A stretch of 64,000 nucleotides of DNA, taken from the NCBI RefSeq assembly GCF_012584515.1, contig NZ_CP051461.1, positions 2,599,501 to 2,663,500 on the forward strand. The letters are read 5' to 3'. Below the pieces are notes generated by a model, which had not been told where the DNA came from, made no database searches, and saw only the letters and a list, made by a program, of their open reading frames with translations. The stretch is from Polaromonas vacuolata. GTDB taxonomy: Bacteria; Pseudomonadota; Gammaproteobacteria; Burkholderiales; Burkholderiaceae_C. Below, piece by piece: positions 56,309 to 64,000 of the stretch. Each line of letters begins with the position of its first letter. Position 1 is the first letter of the stretch. The position numbers and the translations under genes were made by a program.

Positions 56309-56561
56309 CGGTTTCCAGCTCTGGTGCGCGCCAGACTTTCGCGCCCCCCCTGCGCTCCTAAAAAAATAGATCATTTCGCGGTTGCGCCAATAAAGGCTTA
56401 CGACCGGTTCGTCTTAAACGTGTTGGATAGTTTCAGCCGCCCCCCCCCCCCCCGATTGCATTTCTACCAATACGACCCCCGGTTTGTTTTTCGCGGTTGC
56501 AAGCAAAGTGGGCAATGATCGGTTTTACACTTATATGCGCTAAGACTTTTGCGCCCCCCCC
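56309..56561 (+). repeat. Three imperfect repeats ending in poly-C tracts
   Basis: Each unit has CGGTT followed 34-35 bp later by a run of C: 56309 with C7 (56344-56350), 56405 with C14 (56440-56453), and 56520 with C8 (56554-56561). Units 1 and 3 also share TGCGC and GACTTT(C/T)GCG before the C-run. Units 2 and 3 share CGCGGTTGC exactly 28 bp before CGGTT. They are therefore related, diverged copies of an element of about 50-75 bp. I recognise no named repeat. C-runs of this kind are prone to slippage. Confidence 0.65.
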
Positions 56562-56600
56562 ACTCTTTTATAGCAAGCGCCATTTATTTACCGTCTATGA

Positions 56601-56630
56601 CCGCCTGTTGCCGCCTGTTGCCGCCTGTTG
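56601..56630 (+). repeat. 10-bp tandem repeat (CCGCCTGTTG)x3
   Basis: Three perfect copies, flanked by partial units (CCGTCTATGA before, CCACCGAC after), 47 bp beyond the hsdR stop codon. Confidence 0.8.
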
Positions 56631-56676
56631 CCACCGACATTCGATTTCAAGTACCAATTAGTGGCTAGCTCATGCT

Positions 56677-59600
56677 TTACGCGGACCAATTTTCTCCTAA
56701 CGCTTGCGCTTGCTGTAGTACCAGTTCCACTGCCGCATCCTGCAGGTCTGGCGGATATTTGTATTTGCGCAGTATGCGTTTGACCATTAAGCGTAATTTT
56801 GCGCGCACGCTATCGCGTTCTGACCAATCTACGCTTAGGTTTTGACGCAGGTTTTCGGTTAGTTCATGAGCGATTTTTTTTAGCGTTTCATCGGTCAGTT
56901 CACGCACTGCTGATTCGTTGGTTGCTAGGGCATCGTAGAAAAGAACTTCGTCTTCGCTCAGACCCAAAGTTTCTCCACGCGTAGCGGCTTCGCGGAATTT
57001 TTTTGCCATCTCTATTAACTCTTCCATCACCTGTGCGGTTTCTATGGATCGGTTCTGGTAACGGGCAATCACGCTGGCCAGCATTTCTGAGAACTTGCGG
57101 TTTTGTACCACATTGCTGGCAAATTTGCTTTTGATCTCACCTTCTAAAAGTCGCTCTAATAATTCCACCGCCAGATTCTTTTCTGGCAGGTTACTCACCT
57201 GGGCTAAAAACTCATCATCTAACAGGCCGATATTGGGTTTGTCTAAGCCTACTGCATCAAAGATATCCACCACGCTATCCGACACCACGGCTTGACTGAT
57301 GATTTGTCGAATGGCTAGTTCACGTTGTTCGTCAGTACGTCTGCCGGCAGTAGCTTCTCGCTTGGTCAGCAGCACTTTGACCCCTTGCAGAAAAGCCACT
57401 TCCTCGCGCACCGCCTTGGCTTCGTCGAGCGTGCAGCACAGCGTAAAAGCTTTACTCATGGCTAGCGCTACATCTGCAAAGCGCCTTTTGCCTTCCTTAA
57501 TCCCTAAAACGTGGTTGGCTGCGCCTGCGTGTGTTTTGTGGCCACCGCTCATAAAGTCGCTGTAATCAAACCCGTGCAGCATGGCGCGCAGCACGTCTAT
57601 TTTCTCCATCAGCAAACTAAAGGCTTCATGTACGTCTACGGTTGGTCGGCCTTTGCCTTTGCTGTTTGTGTATTCCTTTACCGCCGCCTTAAGCTCACTA
57701 CCAATGCCGATATAGTCCACCACCAAGCCACCTTGCTTGTCCTTGAAGACCCGGTTCACACGGGCAATAGCTTGCATCAGGTTGTGGCCCTTCATGGGTT
57801 TGTCCACGTAAAGGGTGTGCACGCAGGGGGCGTCAAAACCGGTGAGCCACATGTCTCGAACAATCACCAAACGCAGCGGATCTACTGGGTCTTTAAATCG
57901 TTTTTCTAAACGTTTTTTAACCTGCGCGTTGTAGACGTGAGGGCGCAGCAGTGCCTTGTCACTGGCCGAGCCTGTCATCACGATTTTGATGGCACCAAGT
58001 TCTGGGTCTGCGTCGTGCCAGTCCGGGCGCAACTTGACGATCTCGTTGTACAGATGCACACAGATGTCGCGGCTCATTGCCACCACCATTGCCTTGCCGG
58101 TTTGCGCGCTATTACGGGCTTCAAAATGGGCTACCAAATCAGCCGCGACGCTGGCTATTCGGGGCTCGGCGCCGACTACTTTTTCTAGCGCTGCCCAGCG
58201 GCTTTTGAGCTTGGCTTGGGCGCTGTCCTCTTCGTCTTCAGCGAGTTCGTCAACCTCATCGTCTAGCAAGGGCATATCTGCATCTTTTAACCGCAGCTTG
58301 GCTAGGCGCGATTCAAAATAAATAGGCACGGTCGCACCGTCTTTTTGTGCTTGCTGCATGTCGTAGACATGGATGTAGTCACCAAATACAGCCCGGGTAT
58401 CACGGTCTTCGCTAGACACAGGCGTGCCCGTGAAAGCCACAAAAGTAGCGTTTGGTAAGGCGTCGCGCAAATGCTGGGCGTAGCCGACTTGATAGCTTTC
58501 TTGACCGGGCTTGCCTTTGAGTTTGGCTTCAAAGCCGTACTGTGTGCGGTGCGCCTCATCAGCGATAACGACTATGTTGCTGCGCTCAGACAGCACCGGG
58601 AAAAAGTCCTCGTCCTCGCCCGGCATAAACTTTTGAATCGTGGCAAAAACAATGCCGCCAGAGGGCCGATTGCCCAGCTTGCTGCGCAGGTCTTGCCGGG
58701 TAGTCGCTTGCACCGGCTGTTCGCGCAGCAGGTCTTGCGCCAAGCTGAACACGCCAAACAACTGACCGTCCAAATCATTGCGATCGGTGATGACGACTAT
58801 GGTTGGGTTCTCCATCACCGGCTCTTGCATGACCCGGGCCGCAAAGCACGTCATAGTAATGCTTTTACCGCTGCCCTGGGTGTGCCAGACCACGCCGCCT
58901 TTGTGCGAACCGCCGGGGCTGGAGGCTTTGATGACTTGCACGATGGCCATGCGCACCGCATGAAACTGGTGATAGCCCGCAATCTTTTTGATGATGCCGC
59001 CGTCGTCCTCAAACAGCACAAAATAACGCAGATAGTCCAGCAGGTAGTGCGGCGCCAGTACACCGCGCACAAGCGTTTGCAGATCATCAAATTCACCCAG
59101 CGGGTCAAGGGCTACGCCATCAATCGTGCGCCACGCCATAAAGCGCTCAGGGTCAGCGCTCAAACTGCCCAGCAGTGCCTCGGTGCCGTCCGAGATGACT
59201 AGCAACTCGTTGGTCTGGAACACCTCAGGTATTTGCTCTTTGTAGGTCTGAATCTGATCGTAGGCTTTCCAGATATCGGCCTTTTCATCCGCCGGATTTT
59301 TTAGCTCAATCAAAACTAAAGGCAAACCGTTAACAAACAAGATGATGTCCGGTCGGCGTGTGTGGCGCGGGCCTTTGATGCTGAACTGGTTCACCGCCAG
59401 CCATTCGTTGTGCTCAGGCGTCGTCCAGTCGATTAGGCGTACAAAGTCGCCCCGTGTTTCAGCGTCTTTCTGGTACTGAACCGGCACACCGGTCACCAGC
59501 AGGCGGTGAAAGTATTGGTTTGCGGTCAGCAGAGCCGGAATACCCAAATCCATCACCTGCTTAAACGCCTCTTCGCGGGCGGCATCGGGAATGCTGGGGT

Positions 59601-59766
59601 TTAGGCGGTTGATGGCCTCGCGCAGCCGAAAAGGCAAGATCACCTGACGGTAGCTGTTGCGCTCAGGCGTGGGGCTGTCGTGAGCGATGTCAGGGCCGTA
59701 GCGATGGCTATAACCCACATCTTGCAGCCAAGCTAGGGCTTCTTGTTCGAGTTGGTCTTCGGTCAT
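56677..59766 (-). CDS. hsdR: Type I restriction endonuclease subunit R
   Basis: The 1029-aa motor and nuclease subunit of a type I restriction enzyme. The N-terminal nuclease domain has the PD-(D/E)xK motif in RRPDIILFV...LVLIELKNP (about residues 135-158). The SF2 translocase follows: Walker A in [14 protein letters not shown] (about residue 297), DEAH in [13 protein letters not shown] (about 401), FTGTPV, and motif VI in [14 protein letters not shown]. The C-terminal helical region contacts the methylase. It cuts unmethylated DNA after translocation. The start is 6 bp after the stop of the reverse transcriptase gene, so it depends on the same mRNA. It is apparently intact. Confidence 0.95.
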   Translation of the reverse strand: MTEDQLEQEALAWLQDVGYSHRYGPDIAHDSPTPERNSYRQVILPFRLREAINRLNPSIPDAAREEAFKQVMDLGIPALLTANQYFHRLLVTGVPVQYQKDAETRGDFVRLIDWTTPEHNEWLAVNQFSIKGPRHTRRPDIILFVNGLPLVLIELKNPADEKADIWKAYDQIQTYKEQIPEVFQTNELLVISDGTEALLGSLSADPERFMAWRTIDGVALDPLGEFDDLQTLVRGVLAPHYLLDYLRYFVLFEDDGGIIKKIAGYHQFHAVRMAIVQVIKASSPGGSHKGGVVWHTQGSGKSITMTCFAARVMQEPVMENPTIVVITDRNDLDGQLFGVFSLAQDLLREQPVQATTRQDLRSKLGNRPSGGIVFATIQKFMPGEDEDFFPVLSERSNIVVIADEAHRTQYGFEAKLKGKPGQESYQVGYAQHLRDALPNATFVAFTGTPVSSEDRDTRAVFGDYIHVYDMQQAQKDGATVPIYFESRLAKLRLKDADMPLLDDEVDELAEDEEDSAQAKLKSRWAALEKVVGAEPRIASVAADLVAHFEARNSAQTGKAMVVAMSRDICVHLYNEIVKLRPDWHDADPELGAIKIVMTGSASDKALLRPHVYNAQVKKRLEKRFKDPVDPLRLVIVRDMWLTGFDAPCVHTLYVDKPMKGHNLMQAIARVNRVFKDKQGGLVVDYIGIGSELKAAVKEYTNSKGKGRPTVDVHEAFSLLMEKIDVLRAMLHGFDYSDFMSGGHKTHAGAANHVLGIKEGKRRFADVALAMSKAFTLCCTLDEAKAVREEVAFLQGVKVLLTKREATAGRRTDEQRELAIRQIISQAVVSDSVVDIFDAVGLDKPNIGLLDDEFLAQVSNLPEKNLAVELLERLLEGEIKSKFASNVVQNRKFSEMLASVIARYQNRSIETAQVMEELIEMAKKFREAATRGETLGLSEDEVLFYDALATNESAVRELTDETLKKIAHELTENLRQNLSVDWSERDSVRAKLRLMVKRILRKYKYPPDLQDAAVELVLQQAQALGENWSA

Positions 59767-59772
59767 TCCAAG

Positions 59773-61326
59773 TCACTCATCAGAAGCCACTGCGGTTACC
59801 GCATCGGTCTGAGATTCGTCTACTTTTGGGCGCAAAAGATTCACATCATGAGCTTTCATGACCTCAAAGACGCCATCTTCATAAGGGTTGTCTAGTTTTC
59901 CATCGTGAAACAGTTGGTAGAGCAATACCCAGTAGCTGTCCAACTCGTAAAGGTCTTTGCTATCCAATGTGTCACAAAACCCTATGACTTTGTCTTGGTG
60001 TTGCCCCGTCCAATATAACGTGAGAAGAGTGAATGCGTCACGTGTTCCAACCACTTTGGTTGCAACTTCGTCTTCTATCTGCGCGTTGTGATATCCAAGG
60101 AAGTAAAGCGCCCAGCACATGCCATCCGAGCGTCCGACACGCGCATTCTCAAGAACAATAGCATTAAGTTTGTGAGTTTCTTCACCAAAGAAAAATGAAG
60201 TACCGGTAAATTGGATTGCATTGTCTTTCAAAAGCCCTTCAAGGAATGGCAACAGCACCGGCTGCTGAAATGCCAAAGTAAGCAAATAGTTGAGCACTTC
60301 ACCATGAGCAAGCCCCGGTAGCGGCTTACCCAACAGTGCCTTGGCTGCAAACTTCAATACACTGCCGTCTGGGTTGGCCGAGTTGAGGCTTACTGCAAAG
60401 TCAAGAAACTGAAAGGCTTGATATGCAGACACAGTCTCCGTATTCGGTAAGCGATGATTCAACTCCACAACCCAAGCATCACTGAGCGGCTGAGGTAACC
60501 GAAGCACCATTGTCTTCTTAATGTTCAGTTGGAACTTGTATTTGGCGATTTCGGCTTCAAGCAAACGGACAAATTCCGCCGCACGTTCCTCTGTTTCGCA
60601 GTGGCACGTGTAGTCGTCTATGAATCGGGTGTAGCTAAACCCATTCTTGCGGAGTGCTTCGTCGATGCGCGCCAGAATAATCTCTGCCAAAACATTTGAT
60701 GTTCCTGGGCCGATGGCAATACCCTGTGTTTCGTCCCGTCGGCATGCACGAAGATTTTTATCAATTTGGTTGTACCAGACATTCTTAGCCATCTTGTTTT
60801 TCTTGGCCTCCTCATGACCGACAAGCGCCCAAGGCACAGCATGAGAGTAGATACTCGGAAAGCAGTTTGCAATATCCGTGCTCACGCGGTACAGCTTCCC
60901 AAAAGCGTGCGACAAATGTCGATTCGACTTTTCAACTGTGTTGCTGTAACCGTTCATGATAATCAGTCGTCCATCCGAATATTGCTGTGGTTTGATTTGA
61001 CTGTTTGGGTTGTCAACGATGTAGTCGAATTTTTCCCAATGCTCGTGCAGTGAAAGGCATAACTTTGCATACGGTAGGGGATGTGGCATTGCCAAAATTC
61101 GACAAACACTGTTGAACCGAGTTAGTTTGTATTCGACATGGTCGTAACCAGAATAGCCTGTGACTTTGCTCGTGCGAAACTCTAACGTCCCAAGTGCTCG
61201 CGCAACCGTTGGACTGAATGCCACTGTCGAAAAGATGGGTGGCATTTCCTCGTGAGCCTCCCTCTGCGTTGGAAGATAGTTATGCCCCAGCAAGGCTGTC
61301 AGCGCGAAATCTTTGTCGATGCTCAC
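59773..61326 (-). CDS. Reverse transcriptase of the Abi/UG (DRT-like) class inside the type I R-M operon
   Basis: A 517-aa RNA-directed DNA polymerase-family protein. Motif A is VSTDIANCFPSIYSHAVPWAL (Asp151), followed by the motif B-like QGIAIGPGTSNVLAEIILARID (201-222). The catalytic box is FIDD (235-238) in place of the common YADD, and a motif D-like KKTMVLRLP follows. The form D-(x)-FPSIYSH..PWA with GIAIGPGTS is that of the Abi/UG reverse transcriptases used in antiphage defence, not of group II introns, DGRs or classical retrons. About 250 residues of unrecognised C-terminal helical sequence follow; there is no HNH or thumb/X domain. Its GTG start overlaps the hsdS stop (GTGA), and hsdR starts 6 bp after its stop, so it is a coupled member of the operon. 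Assignment to a particular DRT type is not possible here. Confidence 0.88.
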   Translation of the reverse strand: MSIDKDFALTALLGHNYLPTQREAHEEMPPIFSTVAFSPTVARALGTLEFRTSKVTGYSGYDHVEYKLTRFNSVCRILAMPHPLPYAKLCLSLHEHWEKFDYIVDNPNSQIKPQQYSDGRLIIMNGYSNTVEKSNRHLSHAFGKLYRVSTDIANCFPSIYSHAVPWALVGHEEAKKNKMAKNVWYNQIDKNLRACRRDETQGIAIGPGTSNVLAEIILARIDEALRKNGFSYTRFIDDYTCHCETEERAAEFVRLLEAEIAKYKFQLNIKKTMVLRLPQPLSDAWVVELNHRLPNTETVSAYQAFQFLDFAVSLNSANPDGSVLKFAAKALLGKPLPGLAHGEVLNYLLTLAFQQPVLLPFLEGLLKDNAIQFTGTSFFFGEETHKLNAIVLENARVGRSDGMCWALYFLGYHNAQIEDEVATKVVGTRDAFTLLTLYWTGQHQDKVIGFCDTLDSKDLYELDSYWVLLYQLFHDGKLDNPYEDGVFEVMKAHDVNLLRPKVDESQTDAVTAVASDE

Positions 61327-62663
61327 ACTATGACCGCCGTATGCTCGGATACATCAGGATGCAAATGCAACTGACCCGAGATTAGGCGCGGGAGCAGGGT
61401 TTCGCGGAGGGTAACTAAAGATTGAGCTTGTAGGCTGTTTTGAATGAGTATTGCAACGATTGGTTCAAGCACTGAATTTGCCGCGTTAAGAACAGCGGCA
61501 GTGGAAATACATACCTTTGCAGCCGTTAAATGACCGCGTTGTATATGCCCCATAGTAGTTGCTTTGCTTGCTGCGGTTTGCCGAAAATCGGCCAAGTGGT
61601 GACGCGTCCAGAAAAAGTAGAACCATTTTGGGAACGCCTCAGACGTGACTTTAAATAAGTGCTGATTTAAAGCACCTTCACCTCCGCACCAGATCTCCAC
61701 CTCAAGGCTACCAGACCAGGAAAACAGCACATCACCGTTTTTGACAACGTATTCAGGCTTAATGTTTCGAGATGCTTGGTCTGATCCAACTGAATTGCCT
61801 TTGCGAAGTTGTGCAATTTTGATAATGGGTAAGTCGCTATGGCCGGTAGGTGGGAACTTTTGGAGAGCAAGGCCGTTTAAGAAGGCTGCGATAGTGTCCA
61901 GTGATTGCACTCGCCATCCCTTTGGAACCGACCCCAACGCCGACTCCTCCAACCCATCTGGAAACAGCGCCGCCGTGGCCTCGTCCATACCTTGGGGCGC
62001 GCGGCCTTGCATCTTGGCACGCACGGGGTCGAAATCGACAAACCACGACTTGAATAGCGCTTGGGCGATGGCTTCTAGCGTGGCGTTGGTTTCGCGTAGG
62101 AGGGTGATGCGGTTTGTCAAAGCCTCTGAAATGCCAGAAATCCATTTGATCTCCGCGTCCGTTGGCAACGGTATGGGTAGCTTTCGTATGTCTTTGAGAT
62201 TTAGAGTCTTCTGAACAGTAGTGTTCAACACTGCATCAATGAGGTGCCGACCAGCAGTGCTTTCCAAAACCGTCTTCAAGTAAGTACGAAGGCTGATGTC
62301 TTGTAGCCGGATAACGGCAATCGCCCGAGCTGGATTCCAGCCAACCATCTCAGGCGTAACCACGATGCATTCGCCAGGATTGCCGACAAGTGTAATGAGC
62401 AATTCATCGCCAACCAACTTTGTGCGCCGATGCTCTTCATCAGTAGCAGCCGAAATGCAATAAGTTGGGCGCAACGCAACGCCATCTTTTATGTCACCAA
62501 CCTTGAGCAGCGGTGTCCCCCCTGGAGTGTCTGGACCGGGGTACATGACGCCAACAGCAATTCCCTTGGCATCTCGAAAGAAAGACTCAAGTGGCGCGAT
62601 CGTCCAATCGGCGGGCAATTGGCCACCAGCATGTTCCCAGAGCTTTTGTAGCTCAGAACTCAT
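61323..62663 (-). CDS. hsdS: Type I restriction-modification specificity subunit S
   Basis: A 446-aa DNA-recognition subunit. It has two target-recognition domains (about residues 15-175 and 250-410). These are separated by the conserved helical spacer with TLEAIAQALFKSWFVDFDPVRAKMQGR, and a second helix closes the protein (LVTLRETLLPRLISGQL). Each TRD reads one half of a bipartite site; the site cannot be predicted. The start overlaps the hsdM end by 11 bp, and the stop overlaps the RT start by 4 bp. Confidence 0.93.
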   Translation of the reverse strand: MSSELQKLWEHAGGQLPADWTIAPLESFFRDAKGIAVGVMYPGPDTPGGTPLLKVGDIKDGVALRPTYCISAATDEEHRRTKLVGDELLITLVGNPGECIVVTPEMVGWNPARAIAVIRLQDISLRTYLKTVLESTAGRHLIDAVLNTTVQKTLNLKDIRKLPIPLPTDAEIKWISGISEALTNRITLLRETNATLEAIAQALFKSWFVDFDPVRAKMQGRAPQGMDEATAALFPDGLEESALGSVPKGWRVQSLDTIAAFLNGLALQKFPPTGHSDLPIIKIAQLRKGNSVGSDQASRNIKPEYVVKNGDVLFSWSGSLEVEIWCGGEGALNQHLFKVTSEAFPKWFYFFWTRHHLADFRQTAASKATTMGHIQRGHLTAAKVCISTAAVLNAANSVLEPIVAILIQNSLQAQSLVTLRETLLPRLISGQLHLHPDVSEHTAVIV

Positions 62664-64000
62664 ACCCCAGCCCCCCCAGCTTCTGCCGAATCAACTGGTC
62701 CAGCTCGGCTCCCTTTGTCATCTGCTCACCCAGCTTCTCGGTGAGCTGCTGCATCTTGGTGGCAAAGTCTTCGTCGTTGTCCTCTACCTCTTCGGCACCC
62801 ACATAGCGCCCCGGAGTAAGCACATGGCCGTGTTGGGCGATTTCGGCCAGTGGCACGCTGCGGCAAAAGCCTGCTATGTCTGCATAGTCACCGGCATCAG
62901 CTTCGCCGCGCCAAGCGGCGACTACTTCGGCAATGCGATCAATGACAGCGTCAGTCAATTCGCTCTGCACCCGGCTAATCATGCTGGCTTGCTTGCGGGC
63001 GTCTATGAACAGTACTTGGCCTTTTCGTTCTGCCGGCTTTTGTCTGCACAAAAACCATAGACAGGCGGGAATTTGGGTGTTGAAAAATAACTGGCCAGGC
63101 AGAGCGACCATGACTTCTATGACGTCAGCTTCGACCATAGAGGCACGGATTTGCCCTTCGCTGTTTTGGCTACTCGACATAGAACCGTTGGCCAGCACAA
63201 TGCCGGCGCGGCCCGTGGGTTTGAGGTGGTGCAGCATGTGTTGCAACCACGCATAGTTGGCATTGCCCTGCGGCGGGTCGCCATGCACCCAGCGTGGGTC
63301 GCCGGTCAGACTCCCGTGCCACCAGTCGCTGATATTGAAGGGCGGGTTGGCCAGAATAAAGTCAGCCCGCAGATCCGGGTGCTGGTTGCGGGTAAAGGTG
63401 TCGCCCGGTTCGCGGCCTAGGTTGAAGTCAATGCCGCGAATGGCTAGGTTCATGGCGGCTAGGCGCCAAGTCGTGGGGTTGGCTTCTTGCCCGTAAATCG
63501 ACACATTGCCGAGCTTTCCGCCGTGGGCTTCGATAAAGCGTTCTGACTGGACAAACATGCCGCCCGAGCCGCAGCAGGGGTCGTAGACCTTGCCGGTGTG
63601 CGGCGCCAAAATGGCGACCAAGGTTTTGACTATGCTGGCTGGGGTGTAGAACTGCCCGCCGCGCTTGCCTTCGGCACTGGCAAACATACCCAGAAAATAC
63701 TCATACACCTGCCCCAAAATATCGCGGGCGGTGCTGGGGTTGTCGCCAAACCCTATGGTCGATACCAAGTCAACCAATTCACCCAGCTTGCCGTCAGGCA
63801 GTTGGGCGCGGGCGTAACGCTTGTCCAAAATGCCTTTGAGCTTGGGGTTTTCTTGTTCAATAAGCGTCAGGGCTTCGTCAATGCGTTTGCCAATGTCTGG
63901 CTGCTTGGCGGCGGCACGCAGAGCTTCCCATCGGGCGGATTCGGGTACCCAAAAGGCGTTGACTTCTTTGTAGTAGTCACGGTCTTCTAGCTCGGCGTCT
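62653..64000 (-). CDS. hsdM: Type I restriction-modification methyltransferase subunit M (5' end beyond window)
   Basis: The adenine-N6 methyltransferase subunit; about 449 residues of its C-terminal part are present. The frame is open to the window edge (DAELEDRDYYKEVNAFWVPE...), so the N-terminal HsdM domain is cut off. The SAM-binding motif is VYDPCCGSGGMF, and the catalytic motif IV is LANPPF. GGQFYTPASIVKTLVAIL is also diagnostic of HsdM. It is the first visible gene of the operon hsdM-hsdS-RT-hsdR; genes before it are outside the window. Confidence 0.95.
   Translation of the reverse strand, partial: DAELEDRDYYKEVNAFWVPESARWEALRAAAKQPDIGKRIDEALTLIEQENPKLKGILDKRYARAQLPDGKLGELVDLVSTIGFGDNPSTARDILGQVYEYFLGMFASAEGKRGGQFYTPASIVKTLVAILAPHTGKVYDPCCGSGGMFVQSERFIEAHGGKLGNVSIYGQEANPTTWRLAAMNLAIRGIDFNLGREPGDTFTRNQHPDLRADFILANPPFNISDWWHGSLTGDPRWVHGDPPQGNANYAWLQHMLHHLKPTGRAGIVLANGSMSSSQNSEGQIRASMVEADVIEVMVALPGQLFFNTQIPACLWFLCRQKPAERKGQVLFIDARKQASMISRVQSELTDAVIDRIAEVVAAWRGEADAGDYADIAGFCRSVPLAEIAQHGHVLTPGRYVGAEEVEDNDEDFATKMQQLTEKLGEQMTKGAELDQLIRQKLGGLGYEF

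Larger units (their letters stand above)
55155..56676. other. Long non-coding stretch between DUF2325 and hsdR
   Basis: About 1.5 kb without a convincing gene. In order: an AT-rich part with two AAGTACCAAC copies (about 55252-55275), a doubtful 64-codon frame, a degenerate CRISPR-like array (55738-56063), a doubtful 65-codon frame, three poly-C-ended imperfect repeats (56309-56561) and a 10-bp tandem repeat. Repeats this dense, next to a restriction operon, point to a variable island. Confidence 0.6.

Noticed and set aside
59773..61326. Diversity-generating retroelement or classical retron around the RT
   Set aside because: I see no long template/variable repeat pair differing at adenines, no Avd-like gene and no msr/msd space before the RT. 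The motifs fit the Abi/UG class better. A full repeat search was not possible by eye.

Overview
The window looks like a chromosomal segment of a betaproteobacterium in the order Burkholderiales, most likely Comamonadaceae (Rhodoferax/Polaromonas-like). This is inferred from gene content (a small Trp-rich membrane protein, a DUF2325 protein, a CsuE-type fimbrial tip protein, an RND pump with an AcrR-type operator, a cbb3-type oxidase variant) and from a base composition near 50% GC, with AT-rich islands. No rRNA or tRNA gene was recognised. The species cannot be fixed from the sequence alone.

Layout. 1-2.0 kb: the end of a chaperone-usher (Csu-like) pilus operon. The usher is frameshifted inside a 5-bp tandem repeat and is followed by a two-domain spore-coat-U tip protein. 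2.1-20.4 kb: core and household genes, namely a SulP transporter, acyl-CoA dehydrogenase, M14 carboxypeptidase lipoprotein, a DsbA-like isomerase, dienelactone hydrolase, a Sui1 factor, a 3'-5' exonuclease, GST, a class A penicillin-binding protein, MFS transporter, MocR-type aminotransferase, nth, lgt and ilvD. 20.5-28.6 kb: a small cytochrome c, then an AT-rich accessory stretch with a decayed alpha-oxoamine synthase (CqsA-like) carrying two in-frame stops, and a two-partner secretion pair (TpsB pore plus a GLUG-repeat adhesin). 28.6-32.9 kb: a cbb3-like oxidase operon (35-aa leader ORF, ccoN, ccoO, mono-haem cytochrome c, SCO1, membrane protein). 33.1-41.6 kb: two almost identical IS30-family copies flanking acs, a UPF0114 protein, nhaA and fumC. 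41.6-45.6 kb: an amino-acid permease with an IS at its start codon, a class I fumarase with a structured leader, and murI. 45.7-52.5 kb: a complete RND efflux operon with a divergent TetR regulator and a clear AcrR-like operator. 52.5-55.1 kb: an acidic hypothetical protein and a DUF2325 protein behind a possible Fur box.

55.1-64.0 kb is a defence region. A type I restriction-modification operon (hsdM-hsdS-RT-hsdR, minus strand, hsdM cut by the window end) has a reverse transcriptase embedded between hsdS and hsdR. Genes overlap or nearly abut throughout, so the RT is made as part of the operon. The RT has the features of the Abi/UG antiphage (DRT-like) class. Downstream of hsdR lie about 1.5 kb without a convincing gene. 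This stretch contains six degenerate 27-bp repeats on an almost exact 60-bp period separated by unique 33-bp intervals (a CRISPR-like array without cas genes), three imperfect copies of a poly-C-ended element (one with a run of 14 C), and a 10-bp tandem repeat. The RT-containing type I operon with its neighbouring arrays is the strongest candidate for an undescribed system here.
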